Assembly (NCBI RefSeq): GCF_020985305.1
Contig: NZ_CP087588.1
Location: forward strand, 434,001-498,000
Direction of reading: 5' to 3'
Origin: Croceicoccus sp. Ery15
GTDB lineage: Bacteria; Pseudomonadota; Alphaproteobacteria; Sphingomonadales; Sphingomonadaceae
DNA: 64,000 bases
Position 1 is the first letter of the stretch. The number at the start of each line of letters is the position of its first letter. Made by a program: the position numbers and the translations under genes. Positions 55,347-64,000 of the stretch are shown here, piece by piece. Below the pieces are notes generated by a model. The model worked only from the letters and a program-made list of their open reading frames with translations. It made no database searches and was not told the origin of the DNA.

Positions 55347-56707
55347 GCCATTAATTCCGTCAGCACTTTTCGATAATCCCCCTCGATCCTGTCGCGCGCG
55401 ACATGCCTGCCTTCGCGGACTACGCATCGACCATGGCGCCACACCCGGTCAATCGCATCTGATCCAGCGGCGAAGATAAGCTGATCGAGGACCGCGTCGT
55501 CACTGACAACGGATCTGTGCACGGCGTTCATGTTCACTGAAACAATGTCTGCAGATGCGCCAACGCGTAAAGCGGCCACTATACCCAACGCCATCGAACC
55601 GCCTTTTATCGCAGATTGATAGAGAGAGCGTCCGGTCGACCGGATATCGCTCGACGCCATAATGTTGCGGCTTTGCCTGCTTAATCGTTGCCCGTACTCC
55701 AGCAGTCGCAATTCCTCGCTCATGTCGATGCGGACGTTGGAATCGGATCCTATGCCGAATTCCCCTCCTGCCTCGATGAACTCCCTGGCCGGAAAGATTC
55801 CGTCACCCAGATTGGCTTCGGTGATGGGGCAGAGACCAACGCTCGCACCTGTTCGGGCAATTCCTGTTACCTCGTCATCGGTCACATGGGTGGCATGGAT
55901 CAGGCACCACCTTGCTGACAGTTCGGCGTTATCCAGCAGCCACCGGACAGGCGTGGTGCCAAGAGCAGAGCGGCAATCTTCAACTTCGCGCAGTTGCTCG
56001 GCGATATGAATATGGACCGGCGCGTCAGCGGCGAGTTCCTGCAGGCTAGCAAGTTCGTCAGGGGTCACTGCGCGCAACGAGTGGGGCGCGATACCGACAA
56101 TTGCATCCGGCAGCCCCTTTGCAGCCACCTTGCACGCATCCAGCAACCGATCAAACCGCTCCAGATCGCAAATAAAGCGGCGCTGCCCTTCCTTAGCGGG
56201 CTGCCCGCCAAATCCGGAATGGGCATAAAATACGGGCAAATGTGTTATACCGATGCCGGTCTGTTCGGAGGCCGAGAGGATCGCTTTCGACATTTCGGCG
56301 ATGTCGGAATACTCATGCCCGGACGCCGCGTGATGAAGATAGTGAAACTCGCCAACGCGCGTGAATCCGCTTTCCAGCATTTCCATCTGCGCCATTGCGG
56401 CAATTACACGTAACTGCTCCGGCCCGATTGAACTGGCAAGCCGGTACATCGAATCGCGCCAGCTCCAGAAATTATCGCCGTCGGGACCACGCGTTTCCGC
56501 CATTCCGGCCATGGCCCTCTGGAAAGCGTGACTGTGAAGATTGGGCATGCCGGGCAGGGCAATCGCATGGCGCTCCGCTCCATCGGGCGGCGGACTGCCG
56601 TTCTCGATCGCGGAGATAGCGCCATCCGTGATGGAGATAGTGACGTTCGAATGCCAGCCATCGTGAAGCAGCGCGCTTTGGAAATGGAGCGTCGAGTGTT
56701 GGCTCAT
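55343..56707 (-). CDS. hutF: Formimidoylglutamate deiminase HutF
   Basis: A 454-residue amidohydrolase that turns N-formimidoyl-L-glutamate into N-formyl-L-glutamate and ammonia. Zinc-binding LPGMPNLHSHAFQRAMAGMA, substrate region HLPVFYAHSGFGGQP, PVHIHIAEQ, and the late GIGSDSNVRID (Asp) are all kept. It makes this the five-step hut pathway rather than the formamide-releasing hutG-type hydrolase route. It is the first gene of hutF-hutC, divergent from hutIHGU. Confidence 0.93.
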   Translation of the reverse strand: MSQHSTLHFQSALLHDGWHSNVTISITDGAISAIENGSPPPDGAERHAIALPGMPNLHSHAFQRAMAGMAETRGPDGDNFWSWRDSMYRLASSIGPEQLRVIAAMAQMEMLESGFTRVGEFHYLHHAASGHEYSDIAEMSKAILSASEQTGIGITHLPVFYAHSGFGGQPAKEGQRRFICDLERFDRLLDACKVAAKGLPDAIVGIAPHSLRAVTPDELASLQELAADAPVHIHIAEQLREVEDCRSALGTTPVRWLLDNAELSARWCLIHATHVTDDEVTGIARTGASVGLCPITEANLGDGIFPAREFIEAGGEFGIGSDSNVRIDMSEELRLLEYGQRLSRQSRNIMASSDIRSTGRSLYQSAIKGGSMALGIVAALRVGASADIVSVNMNAVHRSVVSDDAVLDQLIFAAGSDAIDRVWRHGRCVVREGRHVARDRIEGDYRKVLTELMA

Positions 56708-56738
56708 TCTATCACCGCTAGTCAGTAGGAGTTATTTT

Positions 56739-56750
56739 TTGTCTATACAT
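56739..56750. promoter_or_regulatory. HutC-type operator between hutF and hutI
   Basis: TTGTCTATACAT resembles the receptor 3 site TTGTATATACAA with two differences. It lies in the 90-bp divergent region where both hut operons must start, the expected place for HutC. Confidence 0.5.
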
Positions 56751-56796
56751 TAATGCAGCCCTATGCAACAGAATGGCGGGCGAGGAGATGCTGCTC

Positions 56797-57999
56797 ATGC
56801 TGCAATGCGAAACGATCTGGACCGGAGCCAGGCTATTCTTGATGGCGGAAAGTAGTCCGCTGGTAATCGAGCGGGGGCTTGTGGCCGCCAAGAACGGCCA
56901 GATCGTCTATGCCGGATCGGAGGCGGAGGCGCCTGACCTCTCGGCCACGAAAGTCGTCGAATGCGAAGGCCGGCTGATTACGCCGGGGCTGATCGATTGC
57001 CATACCCATCTCGTCTATGCCGGCGATCGCTCCGCCGAGCACGAAATGCGCCGAACCGGCGCGTCATATGAGGAAATTTCGAAGGCCGGAGGCGGCATCA
57101 AGTCGACCATGCGCGCAACTCGCATGGCTAGCGAGGACGAGCTGCTGGCAGGAGCCTTGCCTCGACTGGATGCCCTGATCGCAGAAGGCGCGACGACGGT
57201 TGAGGTGAAGTCTGGCTATGGTCTCGATCTCGATAGCGAGATGCGCATTCTGCGGATCGCACGACGATTGGGGGAAAATCGACCCGTAACGATCAGGACG
57301 ACATTCCTTGGTGCCCACGCGCTTCCGCCGGAATTTGCGGGACGGGCTGATGATTACATCAGTCTTGTCGTCGAAGAGATGATTCCCGCTGTTGCCGAGG
57401 CTGGTCTTGCCGATGCGGTCGATGGCTTTTGCGAGAATGTCGGTTTTACTCCTGCGCAGATCGAGCGTGTCTTTGATGCAGCCAAAGCGCATGGCCTGCC
57501 GGTGAAGCTCCATGCCGAGCAGCTTTCGAACCAGAATGGCAGCGCCTTGGCTGCACGCTATCATGCGCTTTCGGCCGACCATCTCGAACATCTCGACGAG
57601 GCTGGTGTGAGGGCAATGGCCGAAGCGGGCACCGTCGCAACCCTGCTGCCCGGCGCATTTTATTTCATGCGGGAAAGCCAAAAGCCGCCCGTCGACTTGC
57701 TGCGAACTGCATCAGTGCCGATCGCTCTGGCGACCGACTGCAATCCGGGCACCTCGCCGCTTACTTCAATACTGTTGGCGATGAACATGGGATCGGTGCT
57801 GTTCGGCCTGACGGTCGAGGAATGCCTCGCCGGAACGACTTTCAACGCCGCCCGCGCATTGGGGCTGGCCGGCACTGTCGGCTCGCTGGCGGCAGGACAG
57901 CAATGCGATCTTGCAATCTGGAATGTCGGTGATCCGGCAGAACTCGTGCATCGGATGGGTTTCAACCCGCTGCATGCCCGGGTGTGGAAGGGACAATGA
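56797..57999 (+). CDS. hutI: Imidazolonepropionase HutI
   Basis: A 400-residue zinc amidohydrolase that opens 4-imidazolone-5-propanoate to formimidoylglutamate. Metal ligands in [19 protein letters not shown], active-site [39 protein letters not shown] and [12 protein letters not shown] are intact. The ATG at 56797 is preferred to 56773/56788 because GAGGAG ends 9 nt before it. Its stop overlaps the hutH start (ATGA). Confidence 0.95.
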   Translation: MLQCETIWTGARLFLMAESSPLVIERGLVAAKNGQIVYAGSEAEAPDLSATKVVECEGRLITPGLIDCHTHLVYAGDRSAEHEMRRTGASYEEISKAGGGIKSTMRATRMASEDELLAGALPRLDALIAEGATTVEVKSGYGLDLDSEMRILRIARRLGENRPVTIRTTFLGAHALPPEFAGRADDYISLVVEEMIPAVAEAGLADAVDGFCENVGFTPAQIERVFDAAKAHGLPVKLHAEQLSNQNGSALAARYHALSADHLEHLDEAGVRAMAEAGTVATLLPGAFYFMRESQKPPVDLLRTASVPIALATDCNPGTSPLTSILLAMNMGSVLFGLTVEECLAGTTFNAARALGLAGTVGSLAAGQQCDLAIWNVGDPAELVHRMGFNPLHARVWKGQ

Positions 58000-59525
58000 A
58001 CAAAATTACACTAATCCCCGGTGCCGTCACCTTGGCTGACTGGCGGGCAATCTATCGTGGCGCACGGATTTCGCTCGACCCTGAATGTATGCCGGCTGTC
58101 GTCGAAAGCGCGGCGGCCATCGAGCGCATTCTTGCGCGCGGCGAGCCGGTCTATGGCATCAACACGGGCTTTGGTAAGCTGGCCAGCGTGCGGATCGAGG
58201 ACGATGATCTGGCCACGCTTCAGCGCAATATCGTTTTGAGCCATGCAGCGGGCGTCGGCGATCCTTCACCCGAACCCGTAGTGCGACTGATGATGGCGTT
58301 GAAGCTGGTCAGCCTCGCAAGGGGGGCATCGGGCATAAAGCCTGAAACGCTGGCATTGCTGGAGGCGATGCTTGTCAAAGAACTCACCCCGATCGTGCCC
58401 TGCCAGGGATCGGTCGGTGCCAGCGGCGATCTCGCTCCGCTATCGCATATGGCGGCAACGATGATCGGCGAAGGCGAGATTATTCTGGGCGGCGAGCGCA
58501 TGCCTGCGGCGGAGGCCCTGTCGCGTGTCGGACTAACCCCTTTGACCCTTGGCCCCAAAGAAGGCCTCGCGTTGCTTAACGGTACGCAATTCTCCTGCGC
58601 AAACGCGCTGGCAGGCCTGTTCGAAGCGGAGAACCTGCTGCGCAGCGCGCTCGTGACCGGCGCGCTTTCGACCGAAGCCGCCAAGGGGTCAGACACGCCA
58701 TTCGACGCGCGCATCCATGAATTGCGCGGTCATGCGGGGCAGATTGAAACCGCCACTGCCTTGCGCCAATTGATGGCCGGTTCCGCAATCCGCGTCAGCC
58801 ATTTGCAAGATGATGAGCGCGTGCAGGACCCTTATTGCCTTCGATGCCAACCGCAGGTGATGGGGGCCGCGCTTGATCTTATGCGACAGGCGGCGAACAC
58901 TCTGGCTGTCGAAGCGAATGGCGTTTCCGACAATCCCCTGATCTTCGCCGATACGGATGAAGCCTTGTCGGGCGGTAATTTCCACGCTGAACCCGTGGCC
59001 TTCGCCGCCGACATGCTGGCGATGGCAATCTGCGAGATCGGCTCTCTGTCCGAACGACGTGTCGCCATGCTGGTTGATCCGGCGCTGTCGGGACTGCCGG
59101 CGTTCCTGACGCCCAAGCCCGGCCTCAATTCCGGCTTCATGATTCCGCAGGTGACAGCGGCGGCGCTGGTCTCGGAAAACAAGCAGCGCGCCTATCCGGC
59201 GAGCGTCGATTCCATTCCGACTTCGGCCAATCAGGAAGACCATGTCTCGATGGCGGCGCATGGGGCGCGGCGCTTGGCCGAGATGGCGGTCAATGCCGCC
59301 AATGTCATCGCGATCGAAGCGCTGGCCGCGGCGCAAGGCATGGATTTCCACGCATCGCTTAAATCCAGCACCGCGTTGGAGGCTGCCCGTGGGTTGGTGC
59401 GAAGTGAAGTGCCCACACTCTCGGATGACCGATATTTCCATCCCGATATGGAAAGAGCCGCAACACTGGTGCTTTCCGGTCAACTCGCTGCCGCGACCGG
59501 AATGGAACTGCCGGGGGTAGCATGA
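57996..59525 (+). CDS. hutH: Histidine ammonia-lyase HutH
   Basis: A 509-residue ammonia-lyase that removes ammonia from L-histidine to give urocanate. The autocatalytic MIO triad Ala-Ser-Gly is in [16 protein letters not shown], preceded by [13 protein letters not shown]. The C-terminal SADS-like region is [17 protein letters not shown]. Full length for the family. It overlaps hutI and hutG by 4 nt each, so translation is coupled. Confidence 0.97.
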   Translation: MNKITLIPGAVTLADWRAIYRGARISLDPECMPAVVESAAAIERILARGEPVYGINTGFGKLASVRIEDDDLATLQRNIVLSHAAGVGDPSPEPVVRLMMALKLVSLARGASGIKPETLALLEAMLVKELTPIVPCQGSVGASGDLAPLSHMAATMIGEGEIILGGERMPAAEALSRVGLTPLTLGPKEGLALLNGTQFSCANALAGLFEAENLLRSALVTGALSTEAAKGSDTPFDARIHELRGHAGQIETATALRQLMAGSAIRVSHLQDDERVQDPYCLRCQPQVMGAALDLMRQAANTLAVEANGVSDNPLIFADTDEALSGGNFHAEPVAFAADMLAMAICEIGSLSERRVAMLVDPALSGLPAFLTPKPGLNSGFMIPQVTAAALVSENKQRAYPASVDSIPTSANQEDHVSMAAHGARRLAEMAVNAANVIAIEALAAAQGMDFHASLKSSTALEAARGLVRSEVPTLSDDRYFHPDMERAATLVLSGQLAAATGMELPGVA

Positions 59526-60346
59526 CCGACTGGCTGGAGATTCATCGCGGCCATGCGCCGCTGTTGGTGGCGTTTCCCCACACCGGCATGGATCTGGCAG
59601 ATGTGGAGGGCGAGTTTCGCTCCCCTTGGCTGGCCCGGCGGGATGCGGACTGGTGGGTGGACCGGCTCTATGGGTTTGCCCGCGATCTGGGCGCGACAAC
59701 GGTCCGTACCTCGATCTCCCGCAGCGTCATCGACGTGAACCGCGATCCTTCAGGCGCGTCGCTCTATCCAGGACAGGCGACCACAGAACTCTGCCCGACG
59801 ACGACTTTTGATGGCGAGGCCCTTTACGTTGGCGAGGGTCCGAACGAAGTCGAGGTGATGCGCCGCAGGGAACGTTGGTTCGCGCCTTATCATGCGGCGA
59901 TTGCGGAAGAGTTGGCGCGACTGCGGGGGACGCATGTCAATGTCGTCCTGTTCGACGCCCATTCAATCCGCAGCGATATCCCGCGGCTGTTCGATGGAGA
60001 GCTCCCGCAGTTCAACATCGGGACGAATGGTGGAGAAACCTGCGATCCGGCTGTTGCCGAAGCGGTCGCGGCGATCTGCACGGATAGCGGCCGCAGCCAT
60101 GTGCTGAACGGTCGCTTTCGCGGCGGCTGGACGACGCGCCATTATGGGCAGCCTACCAAGGGTATCCACGCGATCCAGATGGAACTCGCCATTCGCGGCT
60201 ATGCCGACGAACCGGTAGAACCGACGCCAGCGAATTGGCCGACTCCATACGATGCAGACCGTGCCGCTCCGCTCGCCGCAATCCTCACCGAAATTCTGAA
60301 GGCATGCATTGCCTTTGCCCAAAACGATAAGACGCAGGAAGACTGA
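59522..60346 (+). CDS. hutG: N-formylglutamate deformylase HutG
   Basis: A 274-residue N-formylglutamate amidohydrolase, the last step of the pathway (glutamate plus formate). Family motifs are [52 protein letters not shown] and [11 protein letters not shown], with likely zinc ligands among the His/Asp/Glu. The start at 59522 overlaps the hutH stop. The hutU gene begins 4 nt after its stop. Confidence 0.94.
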   Translation: MTDWLEIHRGHAPLLVAFPHTGMDLADVEGEFRSPWLARRDADWWVDRLYGFARDLGATTVRTSISRSVIDVNRDPSGASLYPGQATTELCPTTTFDGEALYVGEGPNEVEVMRRRERWFAPYHAAIAEELARLRGTHVNVVLFDAHSIRSDIPRLFDGELPQFNIGTNGGETCDPAVAEAVAAICTDSGRSHVLNGRFRGGWTTRHYGQPTKGIHAIQMELAIRGYADEPVEPTPANWPTPYDADRAAPLAAILTEILKACIAFAQNDKTQED

Positions 60347-60349
60347 TTA

Positions 60350-62014
<1,665 letters not shown>

Positions 62015-62075
62015 GGGGTTTGGCGAGAGCCTGCTTCTTGCAAAGCCAGCGCAGCTTAAAAAGACCTGACCACTA

Positions 62076-62107
62076 CCCGGCATCGCGACACAAGATTCGA
62101 TGCCGGG
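62076..62107. terminator. Hairpin between hutU and the convergent copper-type gene
   Basis: CCCGGCATCG and CGATGCCGGG form a 10-bp stem with a 12-nt loop between two convergent genes. No T-tract, but it is well placed as a bidirectional terminator. Confidence 0.5.
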
Positions 62108-62134
62108 GAATGCTCAATACTCGGACTGAAGACC

Positions 62135-62416
62135 TTAATGGGGGCCGTGGCCTGCGTGCGGATCATGCGCGCCCTGATCATGCCCCATCGCACCATGATC
62201 CATCGTCGAATGGTCCATCATCTGGCAGACCAACTTGCCGTCCTTACCCTTGACCATCACGCCTTGCATCTTGGTCGTTCCGTGCATCATTTCACACGTC
62301 TGGGGTTTGGGAGCGGGTTTTGCGGTTTGGCTGGGCTGTGCAGTAGCGGTCGGCTGGGCATAGGCCGATGTCGCAAGTATTGCGGCGGCGGTGACTGCCA
62401 TGAAACTACGGTACAT
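62135..62416 (-). CDS. Small Met/His-rich periplasmic protein
   Basis: A 93-residue exported protein with a signal peptide (MAVTAAAILATSAYAQ) and a C-terminus dense in His and Met (MMDHSTMDHGAMGHD, then HAGHGPH). The pattern suits copper or silver binding. Longer upstream frame to 62776 overlaps the DUF411 gene and is rejected. It lies 20 nt after the DUF411 gene, so they are one operon. Confidence 0.75.
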   Translation of the reverse strand: MYRSFMAVTAAAILATSAYAQPTATAQPSQTAKPAPKPQTCEMMHGTTKMQGVMVKGKDGKLVCQMMDHSTMDHGAMGHDQGAHDPHAGHGPH

Positions 62417-62436
62417 TGTTGTTCTCCAAGTTTTGA

Positions 62437-62916
62437 TCAGTTGTAATTGCTGAATACGGACAGCCCGTTCGCTCCAAAGGCGATGACCTGATAAGGTTGC
62501 TTGTGATCGCCCATTTCCATTCCGGGCGAACCGACGGGCATCCCGGCTACAGCCAGCCCGGCCACGCCTTCGGGCTTTTCGCGCAATAACCGCGCGATGT
62601 CGGTTGCAGGGACGTGCCCTTCGATTACATAACCCTCGACGATCATGGTGTGGCATGAACGAAGATCGCGCGGCACTCCGTGCCGATCCTTGATCGCGGT
62701 CATATCGGTACTGTCCTGCACCGACACTTCGGACTGCATGTTTTCGGTAAAGTGCTCTGCCCAATCCTTGCAGCATCCACAGTTGGGATCGCGAAACATC
62801 GTGCTGCCAGCAGCCTGTGCAGCGCCCGAACAGGCCGCCAATGCCATCAGCAATGCTGCGCCGACGTAGGAAAGCTGCGGAACGCGATGTTGTTTTGACA
62901 TGTTCATATCGGCCAT
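62437..62916 (-). CDS. DUF411 metal-binding protein
   Basis: A 159-residue DUF411 protein with an N-terminal hydrophobic/lipoprotein-like segment (ALLMALAACSGAAQAAG). The family metal motif is RDPNCGCCKDWAEHF, followed by CHTMIVEGYVIEGHVPATDI. DUF411 proteins occur in copper resistance and oxidase-assembly contexts. The start could be 62916 or 62907; neither has a clear ribosome site. It is divergent from the CnrY-like gene. Confidence 0.8.
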   Translation of the reverse strand: MADMNMSKQHRVPQLSYVGAALLMALAACSGAAQAAGSTMFRDPNCGCCKDWAEHFTENMQSEVSVQDSTDMTAIKDRHGVPRDLRSCHTMIVEGYVIEGHVPATDIARLLREKPEGVAGLAVAGMPVGSPGMEMGDHKQPYQVIAFGANGLSVFSNYN

Positions 62917-62936
62917 TACGCTTTGGCCCCGTGCAC

Positions 62937-62956
62937 CCCTCAAATATTTTTGAGGG
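62937..62956. promoter_or_regulatory. Palindrome in the divergent metal promoter
   Basis: CCCTCAAA-TATT-TTTGAGGG, 8-bp perfect arms, lies between the DUF411 and CnrY-like starts. It is a candidate operator for a metal regulator; it could also be a hairpin. Confidence 0.45.
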
Positions 62957-63006
62957 TTCGTCGGAGTGTCGGCGTAAGGAAGGGCAGCAAGCAGGATCGA
63001 GGCAGT

Positions 63007-63291
63007 ATGCAGGACGACAACCGACTGAACATGGCCCTGAAGGGAGTAAGTGGCTCTGACGAAGCCGCGATAGCCGATGATTTCATGGATGGGGTCTGGA
63101 TGCAGGCGGGCCGGTTGAAAGCAATGTCGGCTCGTCGCCGTCGTCTTGCGTTGATGGGGGTTATGATGTTCGTCGGACTTGGCGCTGGCTTCTCAACCAC
63201 GCATACGCCTGCTCGCGCGGAAGCCGCCGGACATCGCCTGATCGATGGGACCGATCTCTCTCCCGCCGCTCTATTGCACGTCGAACCGTGA
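63007..63291 (+). CDS. CnrY-like small membrane (anti-sigma) protein
   Basis: A 94-residue protein with one predicted membrane helix (LALMGVMMFVGLGAGF), an N-terminal cytoplasmic part (about 1-60), and a short periplasmic tail. Size, topology and position before a CnrX-like sensor and an ECF sigma factor match CnrY, the sigma-sequestering partner in nickel/cobalt regulons. Sequence similarity itself is weak. The ATG at 63007 is chosen; an upstream extension to 62923 crosses the palindrome. The stop overlaps the next gene (GTGA). Confidence 0.6.
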   Translation: MQDDNRLNMALKGVSGSDEAAIADDFMDGVWMQAGRLKAMSARRRRLALMGVMMFVGLGAGFSTTHTPARAEAAGHRLIDGTDLSPAALLHVEP

Positions 63292-63728
63292 AGCTCGGCG
63301 GTCTTCAGCTTTTGCTCGCCATAGCGCTGGCGCTGGCGGCCGGCGTTATTGGCGCGTTCGCCGCCGGTGAATTGCGCCAGACAACGCAGCCGCAGACGCT
63401 CCATCACTTTGTGCATGATGAGTTGGACCTGACCGACCGGCAGAAAGCGCAGATGGAACAGCTTGAAGATAATTTCGCGGTAGAGCGACAGGAAATGGAA
63501 CTCTCATTGCGCGCCGCGAATGCAGGGCTCGCGGCCGCGATGGAAGACGAGCATGAATACGGCCCCAAGGTCGTCGGCGCGATCGACGAGGTTCACGACC
63601 GCATGGGCGATCTGCAAAAGGCAACGGTTCGCCATGTCTTTGCCATGCGCGCCCTGCTCGATCCGCAGCAGCAGCTGCGCTTCGACCGACAGGTGGCCAG
63701 TTCGCTGACCAGCGAACCTGGTGAATGA
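63288..63728 (+). CDS. CnrX-like periplasmic heavy-metal sensor
   Basis: A 146-residue protein with an N-terminal membrane anchor (LQLLLAIALALAAGVIGAFA) and an all-helical periplasmic domain. HHFVHDELDLTDRQKAQMEQ and the later EYGPKVVGAIDEVHDRMGDL fit the CnrX/NccX four-helix metal sensor fold, with His/Glu candidates for the metal site. It starts with GTG overlapping the previous stop. CnrX is 148 aa. Confidence 0.75.
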   Translation: MKLGGLQLLLAIALALAAGVIGAFAAGELRQTTQPQTLHHFVHDELDLTDRQKAQMEQLEDNFAVERQEMELSLRAANAGLAAAMEDEHEYGPKVVGAIDEVHDRMGDLQKATVRHVFAMRALLDPQQQLRFDRQVASSLTSEPGE

Positions 63729-63734
63729 CCCGCG

Positions 63735-64000
63735 GTGCAGGTCGGGCCTGACAAGGATGAGCGTGATCTGATCGGCAAGGCGAAAGAAGGCAACAGGTCC
63801 GCTTTCAGCCAGCTTGTAAGGCCGCATCTGCCGCCCCTGATGGTGTTAGCCCGCCGCATGCTGGGATCGGCGGAGGATGCCGAGGACGCCGTCCAGACGG
63901 CGCTAGCGTCAACGTGGATGGCACGGGCGAGGCTCGATCCCGAACAACCGATCGCACCATTCTTGACTACGGTCACGCTGAACAAATGTCGCGACAGGAT
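63735..64000 (+). CDS. ECF RNA polymerase sigma factor, N-terminal part (runs off window)
   Basis: An open frame from a GTG at 63735 reads ERDLIGKAKEGNRSAFSQLV, then LARRMLGSAEDAEDAVQTAL and PFLTTVTLNKCRDR. These are sigma-70 region 2 of an ECF sigma factor (CnrH/RpoE-like). It follows the CnrX-like stop by 6 nt. The 3' end is outside the window. Its targets would probably include efflux genes, unseen here. Confidence 0.85.
   Translation, partial: MQVGPDKDERDLIGKAKEGNRSAFSQLVRPHLPPLMVLARRMLGSAEDAEDAVQTALASTWMARARLDPEQPIAPFLTTVTLNKCRDR

Overview
The window reads as GC-rich alphaproteobacterial DNA, most likely from a sphingomonad. The reasons are three long TonB-dependent receptors, an AMACR-type CoA transferase, a flavin reductase-MarR fusion, remnants of a sphingomonad-type L,D-transpeptidase, and dense acyl-CoA catabolic genes. 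Genus cannot be set from the sequence alone. No rRNA gene, complete tRNA or CRISPR array was seen.

Region 1 (1-32,930) is a catabolic cluster in many short divergent units. It encodes the 3' end of a ferredoxin reductase, two closely related class I P450s (2586-3809 and 31705-32928), two APH-family kinases, SnoaL/LEH-like small proteins, an LLM-type flavin oxidoreductase, a flavin reductase fused to a MarR domain, two MDR reductases, an SDR, an amidase, and an alpha/beta hydrolase. It also encodes an acyl-CoA set (CoA transferase/racemase, MaoC hydratase, thiolase, FadJ-like protein, acyl-CoA dehydrogenase), a PaaY-like protein, two MFS carriers and two TonB receptors. The layout fits uptake, hydroxylation and beta-oxidation of a hydrophobic cyclic or branched acid or amide. 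The substrate is not recognisable. Nine intergenic regions of this cluster carry the same 16-bp dyad, roughly CCTWYC-N4-GRDAGG, one copy being a perfect palindrome. This points to a single regulon.

Region 2 (about 32,930-37,980) is mobile-element debris: an IS21 istB tail, an attachment-site-like stretch built on a tRNA-Ser 3' end, a broken L,D-transpeptidase gene split by an IS1380-family element, and a Doc/AbrB toxin-antitoxin pair. Two integrase-derived direct repeats of about 177 bp bracket about 4.3 kb, and a Tat-signal gene is truncated at the right-hand repeat.

Region 3 (37,984-54,467) is a run of genes all on the minus strand: TonB receptor, two PepSY proteins, cupin lipoprotein, zincin-like protein, His-rich protein, CzcCBA, HupE, membrane anchor, MFS with a His-rich tail, and ChrA. 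It looks like metal handling and efflux.

Region 4 (54,539-62,014) is a complete five-step histidine utilisation cluster (hutC-hutF divergent from hutI-hutH-hutG-hutU). HutC-like operators lie between hutF and hutI and also before the TonB receptor of region 3. This links histidine control to the metal block.

Region 5 (62,135-64,000) has two small copper-type periplasmic proteins divergent from a CnrY/CnrX/ECF-sigma-like trio that runs off the right edge.
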